This document shows, piece by piece, positions 6,505 through 14,276 of a stretch of 22,654 nt of DNA; the first letter of the stretch is position 1, and the number at the start of each line of letters is the position of its first letter. The notes beneath the pieces are model-generated. The model had not been told where the DNA came from. It searched no databases and saw only the letters and a list, made by a program, of their open reading frames with translations. The translations under genes and the position numbers were made by a program. Source of the stretch: Alphaproteobacteria bacterium (GTDB lineage Bacteria > Pseudomonadota > Alphaproteobacteria > Puniceispirillales > Puniceispirillaceae); NCBI GenBank assembly GCA_016780695.1, contig JADHLK010000005.1, positions 1-22,654 on the forward strand. Reading direction: 5' to 3'.

Positions 6505-7809
6505 TCAGCGTGGCAGCTTTCCCTCCAACAGGCGCGCCCGCGCCAGCACTCCGCCCATCGCAATATCTGACAGCTTTGTGCGCATCCGCGAACGCCCCAA
6601 CAGGGTCATGCCGATACCGGCCAGCCGTGCGCGCAGCGGGCGGGCGGCCATAGGCGCTCTTGCAAAGGGCTTTGCCGGCACCGGCAAAAGCGGCAGCAGA
6701 TCGGTGCTGAATAGCCTGTTCAGCCCTTCGGTGACCGCGCTGAGCGCGGCTGTTTCAACCACCCGCTTCTGTTCATAATCAGCCAGAATACTGGCGTGAT
6801 CAGCGGCCAGCCCGCGCCGCCCGGCTGCTGCCAGACAATCTGCCAGCACCGCCACATCACTCAAGGCGAGGTTAAAGCCCATGCCGGCCAGCGGGTGCAG
6901 CGCGTGCGCCGCATCACCAGCCAAAATCAGATGCGGGTGGGTGCGTTTTGGCACAAAGCTGGGCCGCAAGGGCCATTTTGCCAGCCTGTCCAGCAAGCGC
7001 AGCTGGCCCAGCTCGCCTCCGAAAGCCTCCATCAGCGCGGTCTCAAAATCCTGATGGCTGCCGGCAGCCAGCCTCTCCGCCTCCTTCGGCGGCAGCGACC
7101 AGACCATTGCTGCCTGGTTTTCCGGCAGCGGCATCAGGGCCAGCGGCCCGCCCGGTAGGAACCGTTGCCAGGCGGTGTCCTGATGCGGCAGACCCAGACG
7201 CAAACGCCCTACAAGCGCCGTCTGTCCGGCCGGCCGGTCCCATATTTTCAACCCGGCAGCGCGCCGCGCCGGGCTGTCGCGCCCATCGCAAGCCACCAGC
7301 AAATCCGGCAGCCAGCCCTGCCCGCTTCTATCCCTCAGCACAGGCCGCCCGGCTTGCCAGCTGATATCGGCCAGCGGGCTGGCCGCCTGCAGGACCCGGC
7401 TCTCTCCAGCCAGCTGTTGCTGACAGGCAGATAGCAAGGCACTGTTTTCAGCTGTATAGGCCATCGGGCTACTGCCATCTCCGAAATCCAGTGACCAGCC
7501 GCCTCTCTGCGGGCTGCCCTCGGCCAGCCGGATGCGGCTTATCGGGGCCGGGTTTATCGGAGTGGGGTTTATCGAAGTGGGGTTTTTCGGCAAAGCCTGC
7601 CATAGGCCCAGACAATCCAGCATCCGCTGGCCTGCTGCATTGATGGTGGTGGTGCGGCTGTCTGGAGGGGGTGCCAGATCAGATTCTGCCGGAAAAATAA
7701 TAACCTGATAACCGGTTTCAGCCAGCGCACGGGCCATCACCAGCGCGGTGAGGCCGGACCCGGCAATCGCTATCTGGACAGATTTTTTCGGGTCGGTGCG
7801 CGCGGTCAT
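6505..7809 (-). CDS. UbiH/UbiF/COQ6-family FAD-dependent monooxygenase (ubiquinone ring hydroxylase)
   Basis: A 434-residue class A flavoprotein monooxygenase. The N-terminal FAD-binding loop IAGSGLTALVMARAL starts near residue 16. The DG motif appears as VACDGRDSPARRAAG. The second FAD motif, LILAGDAAHALHPLAGMGFNLALSD, is near residues 290-315 and is typical of the UbiH/COQ6 group. These enzymes add hydroxyl groups to the polyprenylated ring during ubiquinone synthesis at the inner membrane. Which ring position is modified cannot be read from sequence, so no symbol is given. The start at 7809 overlaps the gmhB stop by ATGA. Around residues 75-92 an extra N-P-x-x-I run, coded by a 15-bp tandem repeat, interrupts the usual spacing. 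The neighbourhood (aminotransferase and ftsK close by) is usual in alphaproteobacteria. Confidence 0.85.
   Translation of the reverse strand: MTARTDPKKSVQIAIAGSGLTALVMARALAETGYQVIIFPAESDLAPPPDSRTTTINAAGQRMLDCLGLWQALPKNPTSINPTPINPAPISRIRLAEGSPQRGGWSLDFGDGSSPMAYTAENSALLSACQQQLAGESRVLQAASPLADISWQAGRPVLRDRSGQGWLPDLLVACDGRDSPARRAAGLKIWDRPAGQTALVGRLRLGLPHQDTAWQRFLPGGPLALMPLPENQAAMVWSLPPKEAERLAAGSHQDFETALMEAFGGELGQLRLLDRLAKWPLRPSFVPKRTHPHLILAGDAAHALHPLAGMGFNLALSDVAVLADCLAAAGRRGLAADHASILADYEQKRVVETAALSAVTEGLNRLFSTDLLPLLPVPAKPFARAPMAARPLRARLAGIGMTLLGRSRMRTKLSDIAMGGVLARARLLEGKLPR
7540..7584 (-). repeat. 15-bp tandem repeat, three copies, inside the UbiH-family gene
   Basis: Three adjacent 15-bp units (plus 7540-7554, 7555-7569 and 7570-7584) differ at a few bases. 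On the coding strand each reads close to AACCCCACTCCGATA and yields Asn-Pro-x-x-Ile. The reading frame is kept. Confidence 0.85.
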
Positions 7810-8342
7810 CGGTCTGGCTTATCCCCCAGGCCCGTATAATGGCGATTTAGAATATCGCGGGCCAGCTCGGCCAGATCCCCCTGCAGGTCAAACAGATAGC
7901 CGGTGGCCCCGGCCGCTTCCCCGGCCTCTACATCTGTCTGGCGATCACCTATCATCACCGAGCGGCTGAGATCAATCTGCCAGCGTTTGGCCAGCTCCAG
8001 CAGCATTCCCGGGGCTGGCTTGCGACAGGCACAGGGGCCGGACAGGCCCGCAATCACCCCGTCCGGATGATGCGGGCAAAAGGCAATATCCAAAAACGGC
8101 GTGCCCAGCTTTTCTGCCTCGCCAGCCATGTGATTATTGAAACGGTGCATATCTGCCTCGGTGAACAGGCCGCGGGCGATACCGCCCTGATTGGTCACCA
8201 CCAGCAGCGGCAAGCCCGCTTCGGTGAACAGGCGCAGCGCCTCCGGCGCGCCCCTTACCCAGGCAAAATCCTCTACGGCAAAAGTATAGCCCGCATCCTG
8301 ATTAAGCGTATCATCCCGGTCGAGAAAAACAGCAGGTCGCAT
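7806..8342 (-). CDS. gmhB: D-glycero-beta-D-manno-heptose 1,7-bisphosphate 7-phosphatase
   Basis: A 178-residue HAD-superfamily phosphatase. The nucleophile and general-acid aspartates are D8 and D10 in FLDRDDTLN. Motif 2 is VVTNQGGIARG. The zinc site characteristic of GmhB/HisB-N is present as C89-P-H91 and C104-A-C106, followed by RKPAPG. The enzyme removes the C7 phosphate from heptose bisphosphate on the way to ADP-heptose for LPS inner core. The other ADP-heptose genes are not in the window. I start at ATG 8342, because the frame runs on upstream to 8840 only as the reverse of the aminotransferase gene; GGAAGAA precedes this ATG. The gene overlaps the UbiH-family gene by ATGA and is divergent from dapC. 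Confidence 0.9.
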   Translation of the reverse strand: MRPAVFLDRDDTLNQDAGYTFAVEDFAWVRGAPEALRLFTEAGLPLLVVTNQGGIARGLFTEADMHRFNNHMAGEAEKLGTPFLDIAFCPHHPDGVIAGLSGPCACRKPAPGMLLELAKRWQIDLSRSVMIGDRQTDVEAGEAAGATGYLFDLQGDLAELARDILNRHYTGLGDKPDR

Positions 8343-8375
8343 CAGCAAATTTCTTCCTTGTTCAAAAACAGCGAT

Positions 8376-8404
8376 TTGTTGCCCTGATTCCGCTCTTGTA
8401 TTAG
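8376..8404 (+). promoter_or_regulatory. Possible promoter of the dapC-ftsK run
   Basis: TTGTTG (8376-8381), 17 nt, then TATTAG (8399-8404) lie in the 138-bp divergent gap between gmhB and dapC, about 75 bp before the dapC start. Spacing is ideal but both boxes are imperfect. Confidence 0.3.
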
Positions 8405-8480
8405 ACTGCGGGTCACTGTGCCAGAGGCTTTTCCTGTCTGCCAGTGTGCCGTGTCGCCCAGAGAAGAAGCAATCACAAAA

Positions 8481-9686
8481 ATGCTGAACCCGGATTTTGC
8501 CATTTTCCAAGATAATATGTTTATCGCCGCGCGCCGTCTGATGGCTGACCTCACGCCACCTGAAGAGCTGGGGGAAATGCTGCTGACCATTGGTGAGCCG
8601 CAAATGCCGCCACCTGAATTTGTGCAGGAAATCATGGCAGATCGCCGCACCAGCTGGCAATTCTATCCAAAACCGGATGGCAGTGCGCAGTTTCGCCAGG
8701 CTGTGCATGATTATATAGGCCGCCGCTTTGGGCGCCCGGCGAGTGCCCGGCTGGACCCGGACAGGCATATTCTGCCAGTGCCCGGCACGCGTGAGCCGCT
8801 GCATATGCTGGGCTGGCTGAAAAAGGCAACCAAGCCGCATCCGGTCGCCTTGGTGACCAACCCGTTCTATCCGGCCTGGCGCACCGGCGCGCTGGCCAGC
8901 GGGGGAGAGATTATCTATCTGAACGCGGCGGCTGAAAATGGGTTTTTACCGGACCTGGCAGCTGTGCCAGATGATCTGCTGGCGCGCACCGTCATTGTCT
9001 ATTTATGTGCGCCCAGCAACCCGCAAGGCACGCTGGCCAGCCGCGCTTGGCTGACCAAGGCTGTGCAGCTGGCCCGTGAACATGATTTTCTGCTGGTCAT
9101 GGATGAATGTTATATTGATATCTGGCGCGAGGAAAAACCGCTCGGTCTGCTGGAGGTGGCTGCTGGCATTGATGGGCCGGATGCTGAGCCGCTGGCCAAT
9201 CTGGTGGTTGTGAATTCCCTGTCCAAACGATCCAATGCGGCCGGGCTGCGGGGCGGCTTCCTTTGCGGGGATGCGCGGATAATAGAAGCCTATCGCCTGC
9301 TGGCGGCAAATGGTTTGGCGCTGGTTCCGGACGGTCTGCTCAGTGTGGCGGCGGCGCTTTATTCAGATGACCGCCATAATGCCGATATTCGGGCCCATTA
9401 TGATAAATCCTTTGCGCTGGCCAGCCGGGCGCTCAATATCGTGCCGCCAAAGGGCGGCTTCTTCCTCTGGCTGCCAGTCGGTGATGATAAGGCTTTTGCG
9501 CGCGACCTCTATCAACAGACCGGGTTGCGGGTGATGCCGGGCAGCTGCATGGGGGTGGTCTCAGACGGGATAAATCCGGCAGCCGGTTTTGTGCGCGCCG
9601 CTTTGGTGGCGGATCATCCCCAGATAGCGGCCGCGCTGGATCGCCTTGCTCCCCTCTGGCAGCGGCTTCAGGAACAGACAGGCTGA
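8481..9686 (+). CDS. dapC: Class I/II PLP aminotransferase, probable succinyldiaminopimelate aminotransferase
   Basis: A 401-residue fold-type I aminotransferase. It has the N-P pair in CAPSNPQGT (N180-P181), the PLP aspartate and tyrosine in MDECYIDIW (D208, Y211), and the catalytic lysine K249 in NSLSKRSNAAGLRGGF. The SLSKRS-x-x-x-GLR-x-GF form is characteristic of DapC-type enzymes, which transaminate N-succinyl-2-amino-6-ketopimelate for lysine and meso-diaminopimelate. dapF, a later step of the same pathway, is also in this window. The start is taken at ATG 8481 (MLNPDFAIFQ). The frame extends upstream to 8418, but the added residues resemble no family N-terminus. TGA 9684-9686 overlaps the ftsK ATG, so the genes are probably coupled. 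Aminotransferase class is certain, substrate likely. Confidence 0.82.
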   Translation: MLNPDFAIFQDNMFIAARRLMADLTPPEELGEMLLTIGEPQMPPPEFVQEIMADRRTSWQFYPKPDGSAQFRQAVHDYIGRRFGRPASARLDPDRHILPVPGTREPLHMLGWLKKATKPHPVALVTNPFYPAWRTGALASGGEIIYLNAAAENGFLPDLAAVPDDLLARTVIVYLCAPSNPQGTLASRAWLTKAVQLAREHDFLLVMDECYIDIWREEKPLGLLEVAAGIDGPDAEPLANLVVVNSLSKRSNAAGLRGGFLCGDARIIEAYRLLAANGLALVPDGLLSVAAALYSDDRHNADIRAHYDKSFALASRALNIVPPKGGFFLWLPVGDDKAFARDLYQQTGLRVMPGSCMGVVSDGINPAAGFVRAALVADHPQIAAALDRLAPLWQRLQEQTG

Positions 9687-12004
9687 TGGCAGAACAGGAC
9701 ACCAAAAGACCGCTCTTTTCTGATGCGCTGGTGCAGTTTTTCAAGCGCCGGGTGACCGAGCTTGTCGGGCTGGCGGTGCTGGCGGGCGGCTTATTGCTGG
9801 CGATTATTCTGCTGACCGCGCGCGATTCAGACCCTTCCAGCCATGCCAGTTCAGACGGTCCGGTGCAGAATTGGCTGGGCGCGCCGGGGGCGGAAATCGC
9901 TGCCCAGCTGCTGCAATGGGTGGGGCTGGCCAGCTTGCTGATCGCGCTAACGCTGGTGATTTGGGGCTGGTCGCTGCTGCGTCATCGCTCGGTCAGCAGC
10001 TGGCGGTTGCGGCTTTTGGCCTGGCCGGTCTCAGTCTGGTGGCTGGCAACCGGTCTGGCCGGTCTGGCCAGCTCTTTTGGTATCACTGATTTGCCGGGTG
10101 TTATCGGCTATTGGACGATTTCCTTGTTCCTGCCGCTGACTGACAGTCTGGCGCTGTTGCCGCTGTTGCCGCAAGAAAGGCTGTTAGGGCTGGTATTTTC
10201 CTTGGCCGGGCTGGCCAGCTATCTCTGGGCCTCGGCATTCAGCCGGTCGGAATGGGTGCTGCTGCGGGGTCTGTTTGCCAAGGCAGCAAAACCGTTTCAG
10301 CTGCTGGCTGCTGGCCTTAGTGCCCGCAAGGGCGATGCCCGGGCGGAGCGGGATCAGAAACCGGCACGGGCTGCGAAAAAGAAAACCCGCAAGAAACAGC
10401 CGCGGCGGGAACCGCAGCTGATGGGTGAGGCTGCTGCTGCTATGCCGAAAAAATCCCGCCCAGCGGGCAAGGCGGCGCAAAAGAGCTTTGATTTTGACAG
10501 CCGTCAGGGGTTCCGTCTGCCTGAAACCGGCTTGCTGAAGGCGGCGGGCAAGGCCGCGCGTGGTCCGGCCCAATCGGTGCTGGATGCCAATGCAGCTGAG
10601 CTGGAAAAGGTGCTGGCAGATTTTCGTATTCAAGGGGAGATAACAGATGCCCGCTTCGGCCCGGTGGTCACCCGCTATGATCTGGAACCGGCTCCGGGCA
10701 CAAAATCTCAGCGGGTGATTGCGCTGGCAGATGATATTGCTCGTTCGATGTCCGCCATGGCGGTGCGGGTTGCGGTGGTGCCGGGCCAGAATGTGATCGG
10801 CATAGAACTGCCCAACGCGGATCGCCAGACGGTGCTGCTGCGCGAATTGCTGGAGGATGCAAGCTGGACTGATCATAAGGGTGATTTGCCGGTTTCGCTG
10901 GGCAAGGATATTGCCGGCGGGCCGGTGATTGTTGATCTGGCCCGTATGCCGCATTTGCTGGTGGCTGGCACGACTGGTTCTGGCAAGTCGGTGGGCATTA
11001 ATGCGATGATTCTCTCGCTGCTCTATCGCCATACGCCGGAAACTTGCCGTTTGATAATGATTGATCCGAAGATGCTGGAATTGTCCGTCTATGACGGCAT
11101 ACCGCATTTGCTGACCCCGGTGGTGACCGAACCGGCGAAGGCGGTGATGGCGTTAAAATGGGCCGTGCGCGAAATGGAAAGCCGCTATCGCAATCTGGCC
11201 AAGCTGGGGGTGCGCAATATCACCGGCTATAACCAGCGCCTGGCAGAAGCCCGCGCCAAGGGTGAGGTGCTGAACCGGCGCGTGCAAACCGGCTTTGATG
11301 AGGAAACCGGCAAGCCTATTTTTGAAGAGGAAATTCTGGATCTGGCCCCGCTTCCCTATATCGTCGTGGTGATCGATGAGGTGGCAGATCTGATGATGGT
11401 CGCAGGCAAGGAAATAGAGGCGGCGGTCCAGCGCCTCGCGCAGATGGCCCGCGCTGCCGGTATCCATGTTATTATGGCGACCCAGCGCCCGTCAGTAGAT
11501 GTGATTACCGGCACTATCAAGGCCAATTTTCCCACCCGCATTTCCTTTCAAGTCACCTCGCGCATCGATAGCCGCACGATTCTGAATGAACAAGGGGCCG
11601 AGCAGCTGCTGGGGCGCGGGGATATGCTCTATATGGAAGGCGGTGGGCGCATCATGCGGGTGCATGGGCCTTTCGTGGATGATAGCGAGGTGGCTCTGGT
11701 AGCCAATTTCCTGCGCGCCCAGGGTGAGCCGGAATATGATGAGCAGGTCACCGAGGGGGCAGAAGAAGGCGGCGATCTGGCTGGCGGGGCTGGCGGGCAG
11801 GCACTGCCAACCGGTGACAGCCTGTATGATCAGGCGGTGCAGCTGGTGGTCCGCGAGCAGCGCGCCTCAACAAGTTTTGTGCAACGGCACCTGAAAATAG
11901 GCTATAACCGGGCCGCGACCCTGATAGAGGAAATGGAACAGGCCGGGGTTATCAGCCAGGCAAACCATGTCGGCAAGCGTGAGGTATTGATACAGGATGA
12001 CTAG
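9686..12004 (+). CDS. ftsK: DNA translocase FtsK
   Basis: FtsK pumps DNA at the division septum to clear chromosome ends and activate XerCD at dif. The 772 residues show the full layout. Four hydrophobic segments lie within about residues 24-190, followed by a Lys/Arg/Ala-rich linker (about 205-275). The alpha-beta RecA-like motor has Walker A GTTGSGKS (G428 to S435, lysine K434) and Walker B VVVIDE (D564-E565). A Gly/Glu-rich hinge near 680-705 leads to a winged-helix gamma domain ending LIQDD. The gamma domain (SLYDQAVQLVVREQRASTSFVQR onward) should read KOPS-type guide sequences. The linker is far shorter than in E. coli FtsK (1329 residues), which is normal for alphaproteobacteria. The gene overlaps both dapC and lolA. 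Confidence 0.96.
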   Translation: MAEQDTKRPLFSDALVQFFKRRVTELVGLAVLAGGLLLAIILLTARDSDPSSHASSDGPVQNWLGAPGAEIAAQLLQWVGLASLLIALTLVIWGWSLLRHRSVSSWRLRLLAWPVSVWWLATGLAGLASSFGITDLPGVIGYWTISLFLPLTDSLALLPLLPQERLLGLVFSLAGLASYLWASAFSRSEWVLLRGLFAKAAKPFQLLAAGLSARKGDARAERDQKPARAAKKKTRKKQPRREPQLMGEAAAAMPKKSRPAGKAAQKSFDFDSRQGFRLPETGLLKAAGKAARGPAQSVLDANAAELEKVLADFRIQGEITDARFGPVVTRYDLEPAPGTKSQRVIALADDIARSMSAMAVRVAVVPGQNVIGIELPNADRQTVLLRELLEDASWTDHKGDLPVSLGKDIAGGPVIVDLARMPHLLVAGTTGSGKSVGINAMILSLLYRHTPETCRLIMIDPKMLELSVYDGIPHLLTPVVTEPAKAVMALKWAVREMESRYRNLAKLGVRNITGYNQRLAEARAKGEVLNRRVQTGFDEETGKPIFEEEILDLAPLPYIVVVIDEVADLMMVAGKEIEAAVQRLAQMARAAGIHVIMATQRPSVDVITGTIKANFPTRISFQVTSRIDSRTILNEQGAEQLLGRGDMLYMEGGGRIMRVHGPFVDDSEVALVANFLRAQGEPEYDEQVTEGAEEGGDLAGGAGGQALPTGDSLYDQAVQLVVREQRASTSFVQRHLKIGYNRAATLIEEMEQAGVISQANHVGKREVLIQDD

Positions 12005-12590
12005 GAAAATCATGTCCTTTTTGCTCTGCTTTGGGGGGCTGGTCTGGTCCGGTCCCGGGCTGGCTGATCTGGTTAGCCGGGCAGAACAGGCGCTGATGAA
12101 TTTTTCCACCCTGCAGGCGGATTTTGTGCAAATTTCCTCAGATGGCACGGCAATTTCCGGCAAGCTCTATCTGCGCCGTCCCAACCGGATGCGTATTGAT
12201 TATGAGGAATCGGTGCAATTATCGCTGGTCGCAACGCCGCTCTGGCTGCATGTGGATGACAAGCAGGCGCGCCAGGTCGCCAGCTATCCGGTGCGCCAGA
12301 CCCCGCTGGCCCCGCTGCTGCAAAAACAGATTTCCCTGCGCGGCGATGATTTTGAAACCCGGATCGCTGAGGCAGATGGCATTGCCCAGATAACCTTGTC
12401 GCGTCAGACTGGCGAGGCGGCTGGCGAATTGCTGCTCGAATTTGAATTGCCGAAATTCCGCCTGCGCCGCTGGATTGTGACAGATGCTGTCGGGGTCAAG
12501 ACCACGGTCACCTTGCAGAATGTCCGGCTCAACCTGCCGATGAAGATCGATAATTTCATTGCCCCGCAATATGAGGAAGATGAGGATTAG
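11997..12590 (+). CDS. lolA: Outer-membrane lipoprotein carrier protein LolA
   Basis: A 197-residue periplasmic chaperone that takes lipoproteins from LolCDE to the outer membrane. An N-terminal signal peptide (FLLCFGGLVWSGPGLA, cleavage probably before DLVS near residue 24) precedes the family core. That core includes STLQADFVQ, GKLYLRRPNRMRIDYE, and the strand-rich region with LWLHVDDKQARQVASYPV. The start at 11997 overlaps the ftsK stop by eight bases; an in-frame ATG at 12012 would also leave a usable signal peptide. Following ftsK directly and preceding xthA is the standard alphaproteobacterial arrangement. Confidence 0.92.
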   Translation: MTRKIMSFLLCFGGLVWSGPGLADLVSRAEQALMNFSTLQADFVQISSDGTAISGKLYLRRPNRMRIDYEESVQLSLVATPLWLHVDDKQARQVASYPVRQTPLAPLLQKQISLRGDDFETRIAEADGIAQITLSRQTGEAAGELLLEFELPKFRLRRWIVTDAVGVKTTVTLQNVRLNLPMKIDNFIAPQYEEDED

Positions 12591-12595
12591 GGCCG

Positions 12596-13381
12596 GTGCT
12601 GAAAATCACAAGTTGGAACATCAATTCGGTGCGTCTGCGTCTGGGGCTGGTGATCGGTATGCTGAAAGACTTGCAGCCCGATTTGCTTTGCCTTCAGGAA
12701 ACCAAGGCACAGGACAGTGATTTTCCTGCCGCCGCGCTGGCTGAGGCTGGCTGGGCGCATCAGGCGTTTAGGGGTGAGAAATCCTATAATGGAGTTGCTA
12801 TCCTCTCGCGCCGCCCGCTTAGCGATATTCAAATGCTGGACTGGGCCGGCCGCACCGATTGCCGCCATATCAGCGCCGTTGTTGACGGGGTGCGGGTGCA
12901 TAATTTCTATGTTCCGGCTGGCGGTGATGTGCCGGACCGGGAGGTGAATGAAAAATTCGGCCACAAGCTGGATTTCATTGACGGGATGACGGCACATTTT
13001 GGATCGGCAAAGCCAGAAAAATCAGTGCTGCTGGGTGATTTGAATATTGCCCCTCTGGCAGCGGATGTCTGGTCAACAAAACAGCTGCGCAATGTGGTCA
13101 GCCATACAGATATAGAACGCGAAAAGCTGCTCGGCCTTATCGATCAGGGCGGCTGGCATGATGCGGTGCGCGGGCATTTCGGCCCAGAGGCTGTTTTATA
13201 TAGCTGGTGGTCTTATCGGGCGCGGGACTGGCTGGCCAGCAACCGCGGCAGGCGGCTGGATCATGTCTGGGTCAGCCGGGATTTGAAACAGAGCGTGGCT
13301 GCCGCCCATATTCATCAGCCGGCACGCGGGCTGGAAAAACCGTCTGATCATGTGCCGGTCTCGGTCACCTTGAATATCTGA
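12596..13381 (+). CDS. xthA: Exodeoxyribonuclease III (AP endonuclease)
   Basis: A 261-residue Mg-dependent nuclease of the exonuclease III/APE1 family, acting at abasic sites and 3' blocked ends in base-excision repair. Visible motifs in order: ITSWNINSVRLRL, LCLQETKAQD with metal-binding E35, NGVAILSR, GDLNIAPLAADVW, YSWWSYRARDW, NRGRRLDHVWVS and the catalytic SDHVPV at the end. The start is GTG 12596, five bases after the lolA stop and behind GAGGATTAGGG. No ATG gives the conserved N-terminus, so the GTG start is well supported. Confidence 0.95.
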   Translation: MLKITSWNINSVRLRLGLVIGMLKDLQPDLLCLQETKAQDSDFPAAALAEAGWAHQAFRGEKSYNGVAILSRRPLSDIQMLDWAGRTDCRHISAVVDGVRVHNFYVPAGGDVPDREVNEKFGHKLDFIDGMTAHFGSAKPEKSVLLGDLNIAPLAADVWSTKQLRNVVSHTDIEREKLLGLIDQGGWHDAVRGHFGPEAVLYSWWSYRARDWLASNRGRRLDHVWVSRDLKQSVAAAHIHQPARGLEKPSDHVPVSVTLNI

Positions 13382-13433
13382 GGCCCTGACAATCGGTTTG
13401 TTTTTCCGCCCCGGAAAAGCTATATCTGGGCGC

Positions 13434-14276
13434 ATGACAGAATTTTTCAAAATGCACGGTCTGGGAAACGACTTTGTGGTGTTTGATGCGCGCCGACACT
13501 CCGGCTCGTTCAGCCCGCAGCTGGCGGTTTCTGTTGCTGATCGCCGCTCTGGCATAGGCTGTGACCAGATTATGGTTCTGCGCCCGCCTGCCAGCGGCGG
13601 GGATGTGTTTCTGGAGATGATCAATGCCGATGGCAGCACCGCCGGGGCTTGCGGCAATGGCACGCGCTGTGTGGCCGATCTGCTGATGGCGGAGAGCGGC
13701 CGGCAGCAGATTGGCATAGAGACGGTTTCCGGGCTGCTCACCGCCTGGCGCGCGGGCGATCAGATCAGCGTTGATATGGGCCCGCCCGGCCTCGGCTGGC
13801 AGGATATTCCGCTGAGCCGTGAGATGGATACCGGTGCTGTGCAGCTGGCGGCGGCCCCGGTTCCGGCTATCTGTGTATCAATGGGCAATCCGCACGCGGT
13901 CTTGTTTGTTGCGGATGCCGAAGCTGTTAATATCGCCGAATTGGGCCCGCTGCTGGAACAGGACCCGCTATTTCCAGAGCGTGCGAATATTGAATTTGCC
14001 CATATCATCGCTGCGGATCGGATTCGGATGCGGGTTTGGGAACGCGGCGCTGGTATCACCCGCGCCTGTGGTTCCGGGGCCTGTGCCACGGCGGTTGCGG
14101 CGGTGCGGGCCGGGCTGGCTGGGCGGCAGACAGAGCTGGTGCTTGATGGAGGGGTGCTGGGGCTGCAATGGACACAAGATGACCGGGTCATCATGACCGG
14201 CCCGTCTGAGCTGGTCTCGCGCGGTCATCTGGAAGGCGGGCTGGCGGCCCATTATGCTGCTGAGGGGCCGGGCTGA
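13434..14276 (+). CDS. dapF: Diaminopimelate epimerase
   Basis: A 280-residue PLP-independent racemase that converts LL- to meso-diaminopimelate, the direct precursor for lysine and peptidoglycan. The two catalytic cysteines are in place: C73 in NADGSTAGACGNGTRC and C212 in ITRACGSGACATAVAA. The N-terminal FFKMHGLGNDFVVFD is the family signature and fixes the start at ATG 13434; the frame is open to 13398 but without similarity. The stop TGA forms TGATG with the mtaB start. dapF-mtaB-ftsY is a recurrent alphaproteobacterial cluster. Confidence 0.95.
   Translation: MTEFFKMHGLGNDFVVFDARRHSGSFSPQLAVSVADRRSGIGCDQIMVLRPPASGGDVFLEMINADGSTAGACGNGTRCVADLLMAESGRQQIGIETVSGLLTAWRAGDQISVDMGPPGLGWQDIPLSREMDTGAVQLAAAPVPAICVSMGNPHAVLFVADAEAVNIAELGPLLEQDPLFPERANIEFAHIIAADRIRMRVWERGAGITRACGSGACATAVAAVRAGLAGRQTELVLDGGVLGLQWTQDDRVIMTGPSELVSRGHLEGGLAAHYAAEGPG

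Noticed and set aside
8343..8840. Upstream extension of the gmhB frame
   Set aside because: The extra 166 residues are antisense to the dapC-like gene, while the HAD motif FLDRDDT begins six residues after the ATG at 8342.
10184..11107. 307-codon open frame on the minus strand
   Set aside because: It lies wholly antisense to ftsK, with Arg/His/Gln-rich composition typical of a shadow frame.
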